A stretch of 64,000 nt of DNA from Chryseobacterium cupriresistens (lineage in GTDB: Bacteria; Bacteroidota; Bacteroidia; Flavobacteriales; Weeksellaceae), in NCBI RefSeq assembly GCF_046614675.1, contig NZ_JBKKJT010000002.1, positions 310,001-374,000 on the forward strand, written 5' to 3'. The notes under the pieces were generated by a model that worked only from the letters and a program-made list of their open reading frames with translations, did no database searches and had not been told where the DNA came from. Positions 56,968 through 63,985 of the stretch are shown here, piece by piece. Each line of letters starts with the position of its first letter. Position 1 is the stretch's first letter. The position numbers and the translations under genes were made by a program.

Positions 56968-57519
56968 ATGAAAAAGACAATACTGTATGTATTATTGTTA
57001 TCCGGAATAATATTTATGCTTGGTGTATATGTTTATAAACAATATCAATATAAGAAATTTGAAGATTTTTTTATGAACTCAGTAGTGCGTGGAAGTACAA
57101 AAATGACTATTGACACTACATTTGAAAAAAGCAACAGAAAACTAGGATTAAATACAAAAACTTATAAGTATTCTTTTTTTTTAGAAAATGGTAAAGAATT
57201 CTCCCGGGAATTTTTTCTAACCACATCATTTGATAATGATTTTAAAATTGTTGGCAGTGGGGGAACCGGAGGTGATTTCTTTAATATTCCAATTTTTAAC
57301 ATAGAAAATAAAATCTATTTAGACTTTGTTTCCGAAAAGAAAACGCCGAATAAAAAAACAAATTATAATTTTGTTGTTGTTGAATATGAAGGAAAACGTC
57401 GGATTCAATACTATATTGAAATAACAGAAAAGTTGGAAAATAAAAAGTATACTATTTATTTTAAAAGCTATCCGCCAAAGAAGCTTCTAAATTCCAAAAA
57501 CCAATACACAAAGGATTAA
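56968..57519 (+). CDS. Small membrane-anchored protein, possible immunity protein (copy 2)
   Basis: 183 aa from the ATG at 56968; an earlier frame start at 56947 is not needed. The membrane segment TILYVLLLSGIIFMLGVYVY is followed by a domain aligned over its length with copy 1: YKYSFFLENGKEFSREFFLTTSF, IVGSGGTGGD, QYYIEITEKLENKKYTIYFKSYPPKKLLNSKNQYTKD. The duplication suggests either protection against two effector variants or a retained older immunity gene after tip replacement. A strong terminator follows. Confidence 0.6.
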   Translation: MKKTILYVLLLSGIIFMLGVYVYKQYQYKKFEDFFMNSVVRGSTKMTIDTTFEKSNRKLGLNTKTYKYSFFLENGKEFSREFFLTTSFDNDFKIVGSGGTGGDFFNIPIFNIENKIYLDFVSEKKTPNKKTNYNFVVVEYEGKRRIQYYIEITEKLENKKYTIYFKSYPPKKLLNSKNQYTKD

Positions 57520-57532
57520 TCTATTTTGCAAT

Positions 57533-57566
57533 AAGCTGTCTCAAAAGTGGGACAGCTTTTTTTTTT
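57533..57566 (+). terminator. Rho-independent terminator closing the RHS operon
   Basis: AAGCTGTC (57533-57540) and GACAGCTT (57551-57558) followed by about ten T residues. Confidence 0.9.
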
Positions 57567-57642
57567 GCATTGGACAAGGAAAGCCTCGTAATGTAATCTT
57601 CCCTTTACCGTTGCCAGTGTCTCGCTCATATCTATGTAAAAT

Positions 57643-57674
57643 AACAACACTTTACAAAATAGCAAAGTGTTGTT
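57643..57674. repeat. 11-bp perfect inverted repeat
   Basis: AACAACACTTT (57643-57653) and AAAGTGTTGTT (57664-57674), 10-nt loop, in the gap between the RHS operon and the orphan module. Confidence 0.55.
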
Positions 57675-57746
57675 TACTGTAATAGCTGCTAGCATGATTT
57701 TTTGAAGTATAGAAAATAAGTGTAATTTTAAAAATTGTTATTGTTT

Positions 57747-57769
57747 GGTACGAGCAAGATGCTCGCACC
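57747..57769. repeat. REP-like palindrome at a broken gene junction
   Basis: GGTACGAGCA (57747-57756), AGA, TGCTCGCACC (57760-57769): a 10-bp stem with one G-U/mismatch position. It marks the point where the coding similarity of the downstream RHS tip remnant begins. Confidence 0.55.
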
Positions 57770-57770
57770 A

Positions 57771-57969
57771 GCTTGGGGTTTTTGTGAACAAAGATTACCC
57801 AAGTTCATGGCCCATTGGAGGGAAAATAAGATTTCAATATTTTACGGGTTATAATCAAACTTCCCAGAGCAACTATATAGATGGATGGATTAGATATAGG
57901 GATGGATCAGCTGTTCAACAAAATTTTAATATAATAATGACAAAATATGGAGTTAAAACAATTAAATAA
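57771..57969 (+). pseudogene. Orphan 3' end of an RHS-type variable tip
   Basis: The open frame reaches back to an apparent start at 57745, but its first ~10 codons are the REP-like palindrome. The remaining ~65 residues (VFVNKDYPSSWPIGGKIRFQ, GWIRYRDGSAVQQNFNII, ending KYGVKTIK) read as a C-terminal domain fragment without any RHS core. Its stop lies 23 bases inside the next gene in another frame, the kind of overlap seen between an effector tip and its immunity gene. It is best read as a displaced, inactive tip. Confidence 0.45.
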
Positions 57970-58606
57970 AATACTAATATTATTAGGTTTAGTTTTTAAC
58001 ATAAATGGCTTTTCTCAACTGAAAATGGCTGACATAGAGAATAAAAAAGTCTCGGTTAATTTAACAACAGAAAAGACAAATATCATAAAGATATTTGAGG
58101 ATAGGGATTATAAAATATTTTATATTTTAGATAAGAAACGATTTGACTTTGATAAAAAATTAACAAATGTTGATTTAGTAAATCTTGTATTTTTTTCTAA
58201 AAAATATAACAAAGGAATACTTACTCTTTTTAAACAAAGTGTTCAACATAAAAAAAAGTCTGTTTATAATATTGATTTGCATACAGGTTCAGCTGATAAT
58301 TATATGTTTATTCCTTCAATGATTATTGTAGATAAAGACTTTAATTATGAGTATTTAATGAAATATAGTTATATACATTTACCCAATGATATAAATGCAT
58401 ATACATCAAGTATTTCAATACAGGATAATGAAAATCGTTGTAATAAGGTGCGTATTGTTCTAAAAGGTAATGCTATTCATGAAAACATAGATGATCTTTT
58501 GAGTAATATTTCTAAAGTACCCAAAAATGTTTCTACAGGAAAATGTGATCCAATAGTTTATGAAATGGATTTAAAAGACTTTTTTCCTGAAAAGATAGTT
58601 CAGTAA
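57947..58606 (+). CDS. Exported hypothetical protein, possible immunity protein of the orphan tip
   Basis: 219 aa. The N-terminus MELKQLNKILILLGLVFNIN then GFSQ resembles a signal peptide, so the protein is probably periplasmic. The mature part has KIFEDRDYKIFYILDKKRFDF, a central VYNIDLHTGSADNYMFIP segment and an acidic C-terminus (CDPIVYEMDLKDFFPEKIVQ) with no known motif. It overlaps the orphan tip remnant by 23 bases and has its own terminator, so it most likely is, or was, the tip's immunity protein. No family is recognised. Confidence 0.6.
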   Translation: MELKQLNKILILLGLVFNINGFSQLKMADIENKKVSVNLTTEKTNIIKIFEDRDYKIFYILDKKRFDFDKKLTNVDLVNLVFFSKKYNKGILTLFKQSVQHKKKSVYNIDLHTGSADNYMFIPSMIIVDKDFNYEYLMKYSYIHLPNDINAYTSSISIQDNENRCNKVRIVLKGNAIHENIDDLLSNISKVPKNVSTGKCDPIVYEMDLKDFFPEKIVQ

Positions 58607-58616
58607 ACGTATAAGA

Positions 58617-58650
58617 TAAGAGTAGGAATTTTACCTACTCTTACTTTTTC
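58617..58650 (+). terminator. Rho-independent terminator after the orphan immunity gene
   Basis: TAAGAGTAGG (58617-58626) and CCTACTCTTA (58634-58643), perfect 10-bp stem, followed by CTTTTTC. Confidence 0.85.
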
Positions 58651-58673
58651 TAAATATTGCTAAAATAAGGAGT

Positions 58674-59214
58674 GGTCACTTAGGAAATTTATTGGTAAGT
58701 TTTACAAAAAACAGCGAAGGCGCTCCTCAGATTACAGATACCAACAATTACTATCCTTTTGGATTGAGCCATATAGGACAGGATAAAGGCCTTTTAGGCG
58801 GTTATCTGAATTATAAGTTCGGCGGTAAAGAGCTTTAGGAAACCGGTATGTTTGATTTTGGAGCCAGATTCTATATGCCGGAGTTGGAAGATGGGTGTGG
58901 TAGATCCACTGGCGGAAACTTCCAGACGTTGGAGTACTTACACCTATGCCTACAATAACCCAATTAGATTTGTTGACCCAGATGGAATGCAGGCAGAAGA
59001 TAAGATTAAGATCTTTAACAATGGTAACATAGAAAGAATGAAAGACAATAATGCATATGATACTATCACAAACGAAGATGAGTCTAAGTCTATCCAGATT
59101 GCTCGAACAAATGTTTCAGTCAGCTCTGCTCACAATCAAATTGATAATAAGTATCGATATAATGCATATAATGCAGTCGTAAAGGAATTAAATAAAGAGG
59201 AAAAAAAGGAATAA
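58674..59214 (+). pseudogene. Broken RHS core with an orphan C-terminal tip
   Basis: The bases read GHLGNLLVSFTKNSEGAPQI, NYYPFGLSHIGQDKGLLGG and YKFGGKEL, a TAG where a CAG (Gln) codon is expected, then ETGMFDFGARFYMPEL. A frame change near 58880-58892 leads into VVDPLAETSRRWSTYTYAY and NNPIRFVDPDGM. These are unmistakable RHS-associated core motifs. The final ~70 residues (KIKIFNNGNIERMKDN...VVKELNKEEKKE) form a different tip from that of the gene at 52665. With a stop, a frame break and no 5' shell it is not functional alone, but it could serve as a donor tip for recombination. Confidence 0.75.
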
Positions 59215-59215
59215 G

Positions 59216-59491
59216 ATGAAAGATAAAAAGAAAGTGATTATTATTGTAACAATAAATTTTATATATTTTTTATTGATATTGACTTGTTCTAATTATGATT
59301 TTGGAATTTTTAGGAGTATAAATAGTATGATTTTACTCTTAGTAATTGGTGTTTTATTATCATTGTTTACTTCAACATTCATTAAAAAAATAAGAAAACC
59401 TGTTAATTGGATATTTTTTATAATTAATATGCTTATCATTTTGATATACCTATATGAAATATATTTTTATAGAGCTATAGATAATTCGTGA
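59216..59491 (+). CDS. Small membrane protein, possible immunity protein of the second orphan tip
   Basis: 91 aa with three hydrophobic segments (about residues 7-24, 34-53 and 63-82), basic start MKDKKKVIIIV and basic loop FIKKIRKPVNW. It begins one base after the stop of the broken RHS tip, the usual spacing of effector and immunity genes. Integral membrane immunity proteins are common for membrane-targeting toxins. A terminator follows 27 bases after the stop. No family is recognised. Confidence 0.55.
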   Translation: MKDKKKVIIIVTINFIYFLLILTCSNYDFGIFRSINSMILLLVIGVLLSLFTSTFIKKIRKPVNWIFFIINMLIILIYLYEIYFYRAIDNS

Positions 59492-59518
59492 ATAAATTTC
59501 ACTATAATTAATAAAATG

Positions 59519-59546
59519 AACCACTGTCTTTTTACAGTGGTTTTTA
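59519..59546 (+). terminator. Rho-independent terminator at the end of the RHS region
   Basis: AACCACTGT (59519-59527) and ACAGTGGTT (59534-59542) followed by T residues. Confidence 0.88.
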
Positions 59547-59722
59547 GTTAGAAACTTTATTGGGTATTTTATCTCAATGCTCTGTTTGGTATCAAGTTCA
59601 TTTTTAACTAATAAATACGTATCCAACCAGTGCTGATTATTTTATTAAGTCAATAAGTGCAAATCGGTGCCAAATAAGTCTTATTATCTAGAGTTGATGG
59701 TTATGTGGATTATTTTCTTTCC

Positions 59723-60886
59723 ATGAAAACTTCTATTAATTTCAAAGCAGTTAAAACAGATTCCGAAGCCCACAATTTCAGAAAAAAAACTTTTGATTAT
59801 ATCAAAAAGGATTTTACGGAAAAAAATGAATATTGGGTAGAAAATAAGATTTCAGATAGGGTAAGATCAATAGAGGCATACTGTAAGGAAAAATCCGGAA
59901 GGAAATTACAGAAAAATGCAATGCCTATTCGTGAAGCTGTAGTTGTTATTAAGGAAAATACAACAATGCAGGATCTACATAGGCTCTCTAAAAGGCTTGA
60001 AGTGGAGTTAGGAATGAGAATCTTTCAAATTGCCATTCATAAAGATGAAGGTCATTATGATAAGGATTCCAAAGAATGGAAACCTAATTATCATGCTCAT
60101 TTAGTGGCAGACTGGCAAGATTTGGAAACAGGAAAAACATTGAAGCATCAATCTTTCCATTATTCAAAAATGCAGGATATTACTGCTGAATGTCTGGAAA
60201 TGGAGAGAGGTGTTTCAGGTTCTAAAGGAAGACTGGAAGCCATTGAATTTAAAATCCAGAAAAAGGAAAATGAGCTTGTGCTACTAAATAATAAGATTGC
60301 TCAAATAAAGGAAGAACTCAAATCTAAAAAGTTTGCAGATCTAATTGTCAAAGAAAATGACTTTTTAGGTTTTAGCAGGATCAAAACAGATAAGACGATC
60401 GAAAACTATGAAAGAGTTTTTAAATCATATAATACAGAACTGCTTAAAAATAAAGAAATTCTTCAATCCAAAACTAAAATCATTACTGAGCTTCAGCAAA
60501 AGAATACAGATTTGACCAAAGAAGTTTCACTATTAAAAAACAAGCTTTCTGGCATACTGTCTACTATTACAGTATATACCAATGAAAAGAATGCTTATTT
60601 TAATTCTGTTAAGGATACGATTATAAAAGCAATCCAATTTGAAAAGTTCAAACAGCCGAAATTATTTGATACCAGCAAAGAGAAACTCATAACAATAGTT
60701 GATCGTATTTGTAAAAAAGTTTCTGAAGAAAACAATATTCCTTTTTCATCACTGGAAGAGGTATTTAAAAATCCTGACAGCAGCTTAGAAATCTTTTCCT
60801 TACTGAACATTGGTGATCATAGAATACAATATAATACTGAAGATATTCCGGTTCAGCAAAGAAGAAAGAAAATAAAGAGGTTGTAA
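59723..60886 (+). CDS. MobV/Pre-type relaxase-like plasmid mobilisation protein
   Basis: 387 aa from the ATG at 59723; a GTG at 59705 is also in frame. The N-terminal domain starts MKTSINFKAVKTDSEAHN. It carries the relaxase metal motifs HKDEGHYD (residues 106-113) and PNYHAHLVADW (121-131), as in MobV/Pre proteins that nick the transfer origin. A long coiled coil (about 165-280) follows, then a short helical C-terminus with a basic end RRKKIKRL. Pre/Mob relaxases belong to small mobilisable plasmids or elements. No other transfer gene is visible, so this is probably the remains of an integrated element next to the sigma/Cas12f-like locus. Confidence 0.8.
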   Translation: MKTSINFKAVKTDSEAHNFRKKTFDYIKKDFTEKNEYWVENKISDRVRSIEAYCKEKSGRKLQKNAMPIREAVVVIKENTTMQDLHRLSKRLEVELGMRIFQIAIHKDEGHYDKDSKEWKPNYHAHLVADWQDLETGKTLKHQSFHYSKMQDITAECLEMERGVSGSKGRLEAIEFKIQKKENELVLLNNKIAQIKEELKSKKFADLIVKENDFLGFSRIKTDKTIENYERVFKSYNTELLKNKEILQSKTKIITELQQKNTDLTKEVSLLKNKLSGILSTITVYTNEKNAYFNSVKDTIIKAIQFEKFKQPKLFDTSKEKLITIVDRICKKVSEENNIPFSSLEEVFKNPDSSLEIFSLLNIGDHRIQYNTEDIPVQQRRKKIKRL

Positions 60887-60902
60887 GTAGGACTGCAAAA
60901 AT

Positions 60903-61199
60903 TCATAAAAGAAAACGAAGGTATTGTTCCAGATTTTTAAAAAGCAAGTTCAGGTCCAAATGATATGACAAAAAATCTCCACCTTGCAGGTTGTATTTTT
61001 CATCATAAACTTGCTTTTTAAAATCTTCGATAATGAATTTTTGGCTTTCTTTTTTTCTTTTTTCTTTTGAAAAATTGTAAACAGTTGTTTTGAAGAGATC
61101 TTCATTAAACCCTTCCTTTTGTTCAAATAAATGAAATTGTTTCTGATTAAAATTATCACCTAAGTCAAAAGCTGAAATTTCCTGCTTTGTTTCCAACAT
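60903..61199 (-). CDS. Hypothetical protein, probably 5'-truncated
   Basis: 98 aa from an ATG at 61199. The frame extends up to a TAA at 61296-61298, with a GTG at 61271, but that extension overlaps the guide-RNA-like sequence. The protein is Lys/Glu-rich (HLFEQKEGFNEDLFKTTVYN, ESQKFIIEDFKKQVYDEK, ending NLEQYLRFLL) and not recognised. It converges on the relaxase gene with a 16-base gap. The likely coding stretch beyond its ATG (NRNTSGKKHKRF) suggests that an older gene was cut by arrival of the Cas12f-like module. Confidence 0.4.
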   Translation of the reverse strand: MLETKQEISAFDLGDNFNQKQFHLFEQKEGFNEDLFKTTVYNFSKEKRKKESQKFIIEDFKKQVYDEKYNLQGGDFLSYHLDLNLLFKNLEQYLRFLL

Positions 61200-61254
61200 T
61201 TCTCTAAAGCGTTTATGCTTTTTCCCTGATGTATTTCTATTCCATATTATACAT

Positions 61255-61353
61255 ATAAAAAAAGAGCCCACGCCGTTGTATATACTATCAAGTATTTAGT
61301 GAGTGTACTTTGACCTCACCCTACGGGTGTACAAGCACCCTCATATTTTTTAG
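61255..61353 (-). ncRNA. Candidate guide RNA (scaffold plus guide) of the Cas12f-like/sigma system
   Basis: Reading the minus strand from the stop of the Cas12f-like gene, three hairpins follow in series. They are GGGTG/CACCC (61336-61340 with 61325-61329), GTGAG/CTCAC (61315-61319 with 61299-61303) and ATACT/AGTAT (61291-61295 with 61282-61286). The scaffold ends ATACAAC (61281-61275), the form of Cas12f and TnpB guide-RNA scaffolds directly before the guide. The next bases (61274 downward, beginning GGCGTGGGCTC) would be the guide; they run into a stretch of seven T. Transcription is presumably from the sigma-Cas12f-like operon. The guide length and end are not known. Confidence 0.6.
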
Positions 61354-62448
61354 CTATCCAATGATTAATTCGATGCCAGCTTTTTCTGCTTTGTATTTTA
61401 TTTTGGTCTGCAACTGATAATAACTCCAGTTGCGAAGCACAAATTCATTATCTTTTGCAATACCGATTTTATCTTCCTGATTTTTAAGGATAAGTGTGCC
61501 CGCCTGCTGCTGGATACAGAAATCGATAAGTTTCCGGCTGTACACGTGAAGCCGATAACTTACATATCGGTTTTCCAAATTTTCTGTTTTATAAATTGCT
61601 TTTTGTTTGCGTTTGGCCCCTTTTCCAGAGCGGGCATAGGCAATGCCGGCCTGAATCCTTTTTTGACCTGCCTGAATGGCAAGCCTGCGATATAAAAATT
61701 CTTCTTTTGAACCAATATTGATTCGTACATTATTAGCTTTTACTACTATAGGATGTTCCAGAGACAAGGAAGCCTCAGCGATGATTTCAGGCTGTAAAAG
61801 GTGCTTTTCTTTTTCAAATTCAAATACAGCAAGCCAATAGATTTTCCCTGCTTTAAGCTGGATCTGTGATGTACAAAGCTTTATTTCTCCCTTTAAAAGC
61901 TGTTCCATTATAAGGCGCTTATCAGTGAAGTCTTTGCCTAAATACGTTTTAACCGGAATCGCAAACATATTGAAGCAAAACGCTTTCTTTTCAGGATCAT
62001 ATTTCATTTTACTGATACATTTAACTGGAAGAGGAATGGGAATATCTCTTTTAAAATTTCTCAAAGACTTTACTCCCTGCCAGTAATCGGCTTTGTTTTT
62101 GGAAAAAGTAGATTGAATCGTATTGTTCAGACTACCGAGGATATCGGTTGGGATCTCTCCTTTAAAACGGTCAAAAACCATGCGTGCAGTTGTGCTTGTT
62201 TTTGAACGTGTAAATATTCCCATTTCATCTTTGTTTGCATCTGCAAGTTTGTATTGGATTTCTTCGGTGAAGTAAAAGAAATCCTTAATCATTTCCTGAA
62301 CATACAGATGGGAAACAATAAAATTAGCTGCTCGGAAACATCGGTTTTGATACCGATAGAGCTTTTCCCACATCTCTTTTTTATCAATAAGAGGAACATC
62401 GATCAGCAGCTGAATTTTTCGGGTAAGTGTAATCGTTGATTTATCCAT
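61354..62448 (-). CDS. Nuclease-dead Cas12f/TnpB-like protein, probable RNA-guided transcription factor
   Basis: 364 aa. N-terminal WED/REC-like region with RYQNRCFRAANFIVSHLY (31-50), and the block GVKSLRNFKRDIPIPLP (125-141) typical of bacteroidotal Cas12f relatives. The RuvC-like half includes RRLAIQAGQKRIQAGIAYAR (254-273), NRYVSYRLHVYSRKLIDFCI (293-312), GTLILKNQED (317-326) and LRNWSYYQLQTKIKYKAEKAGIELII (338-363). The RuvC-I Asp (expected near 232-236) is not seen, the RuvC-II Glu position is Lys322, and the chain ends before the zinc ribbon and RuvC-III Asp. It should bind a guide RNA and DNA without cutting. The ATG lies one base after the sigma-factor stop. Family assignment rests on remembered motifs. 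Confidence 0.75.
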   Translation of the reverse strand: MDKSTITLTRKIQLLIDVPLIDKKEMWEKLYRYQNRCFRAANFIVSHLYVQEMIKDFFYFTEEIQYKLADANKDEMGIFTRSKTSTTARMVFDRFKGEIPTDILGSLNNTIQSTFSKNKADYWQGVKSLRNFKRDIPIPLPVKCISKMKYDPEKKAFCFNMFAIPVKTYLGKDFTDKRLIMEQLLKGEIKLCTSQIQLKAGKIYWLAVFEFEKEKHLLQPEIIAEASLSLEHPIVVKANNVRINIGSKEEFLYRRLAIQAGQKRIQAGIAYARSGKGAKRKQKAIYKTENLENRYVSYRLHVYSRKLIDFCIQQQAGTLILKNQEDKIGIAKDNEFVLRNWSYYQLQTKIKYKAEKAGIELIIG

Positions 62449-62449
62449 T

Positions 62450-63265
62450 TCAATGAGCGTTTAATGATCTATTGTTCTTCTGTAAATACTGATAAGCATA
62501 CAGAAATTCCAGGTGGACCTGCTTTTCAGAAAGTTTAAGTTCCTGAGCAATAATCTTGAAAGAAGATTTTTGCTCAAACCTTCTTTTTAATATCTCGAGC
62601 TGCCGGTCACTGAGGTTATCTGAAAGTTCTTTATTATTTGAAGATTTTTTCTGTGGCAGCTCAAAAGAACTTCCTTTAATAATTTTCCGAAGGTCATCTA
62701 TGGCTCTAATCACTTCATTATTTATGGCTGTCACACTGCTTCCCATTGCTTCTGCGATTGCTTTATACTGAAAGCCATATTCAAGACAAAGTTCAATCAA
62801 GTGTCTTCTTTTGGGACTTATTACGTTTAAAAACCTGTTAACTTCATCAAAATTCTTTTGATCGGATTGCTGACGGAGAAGTTGCTCTTTATCCTGTAAG
62901 GGATCGTAACCAATGAGATAATCCTGATAATTCTCAAAACTTTCAAGGGAAGTGGTTAAACGAGCGAATTTATTTTTCGGAGTATTGAAATAGGTTATAC
63001 AGTCCCTTTTCAAAACAAACCGTAAAAAGCCCAGGATATGATTCGGACTTTCAATGGAATCACGGTGTAGCCAAAGTTTGAGAAAGGTATCCTGAACAAG
63101 TGTTTCCACTACAAATTCATCCTCAAGCATTTGTTTTCCAAGCCACAGAAGAAGTCTTTTGTAGCGTAAATAAATATGATTTAAAGCGATCGGATTGCCT
63201 TTTTTCAGCAGTTCATATAGCTGATAATCGGTTGGCATGCGGGGCAAAGAGTTTGTTCTTTTCAT
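62450..63265 (-). CDS. RNA polymerase sigma factor (ECF-like) with an extra C-terminal HTH
   Basis: 271 aa. Sigma region 2 spans about residues 13-97: LKKGNPIALNHIYLRYKRLLLW, then VQDTFLKLWLHRDSI (region 2.2). Region 4 spans about 143-197: RFLNVISPKRRHLIELCLEYGFQYKAIAEAMGSSVTAINNEVIRAIDDLRK. A Ser/Lys/Asn-rich linker leads to a second HTH (218-263): LSDRQLEILKRRFEQKSSFKIIAQELKLSEKQVHLEFLYAY. The extra HTH is unusual for ECF sigma factors, which end after region 4. One base separates its stop from the Cas12f-like gene, so the two are translated together. In the reported systems of this type the RNA-guided protein brings the sigma factor and RNA polymerase to a target. No anti-sigma gene is adjacent. 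Confidence 0.88.
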   Translation of the reverse strand: MKRTNSLPRMPTDYQLYELLKKGNPIALNHIYLRYKRLLLWLGKQMLEDEFVVETLVQDTFLKLWLHRDSIESPNHILGFLRFVLKRDCITYFNTPKNKFARLTTSLESFENYQDYLIGYDPLQDKEQLLRQQSDQKNFDEVNRFLNVISPKRRHLIELCLEYGFQYKAIAEAMGSSVTAINNEVIRAIDDLRKIIKGSSFELPQKKSSNNKELSDNLSDRQLEILKRRFEQKSSFKIIAQELKLSEKQVHLEFLYAYQYLQKNNRSLNAH

Positions 63266-63913
63266 AACAGTATATTACAGCTAAATTATTGCTGGACGGA
63301 TTTTAATATGATTGTTCTTAAAAGGGAAAGACAGGAGTATTTTCTCTTTACTTAAGGGCAAACTTTGATTAATTTGAATGCTTGAATGTTTTTGATTGTG
63401 AAAACAGACCTATACCCCTATCTTTACCTTCACAGTATCAAAATTTGGTAGTTCTGGAACAAAATACTACTTTTAAGGTGCAACTTTAAAAGTGATTCTG
63501 CTTTAGGAATCAGGCATTTTGTAAATCCATGTCGAAACATACCTTTCTTTTATGTTAGGTATAGAGCTGCTGATCTTTTAATGAAAATGGTAGATTAACC
63601 TGCTGGCGGTTCCTTAATTGGAATGTTGGATAATTTCGTTCTCATATTAACTATTTTTAGATGTTGGTATAGAACGATATTTTCTGTATGAAGAATTTCC
63701 CTGCAAAAAGCAAGGAGCGGTCACACGTTTTGGGCTCATGGGCGACCAAACCCAACTTTTTAAACCCTAAGATTTATAAAGTTCCAACCACAAATAACGT
63801 GAGAACCGCCCTCATGCCATATGCAAAGTTAGGGAACTTTTAGACATGGAGCGATATCACGGTTATCTCAGTTGGAAATTGGTCGTTTTGAGCTGAGAAA
63901 ACATCGTCAATTA

Positions 63914-63927
63914 ATGCCAATTGGCAT
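63914..63927. promoter_or_regulatory. 14-bp perfect palindrome, operator-like
   Basis: ATGCCAATTGGCAT, an exact palindrome typical of a dimeric repressor site, 43 bp from the next palindrome. Confidence 0.5.
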
Positions 63928-63969
63928 AATTATCAATCGCTAAAGCAAAGATAAGAATAATATTTAAAT

Positions 63970-63985
63970 ATCCAACATGTTGGAT
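63970..63985. promoter_or_regulatory. 16-bp perfect palindrome, operator-like
   Basis: ATCCAACATGTTGGAT, an exact palindrome 15 bases before the window edge, followed by A-rich sequence. It is probably an operator or promoter element of a gene just outside the window. Confidence 0.5.
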
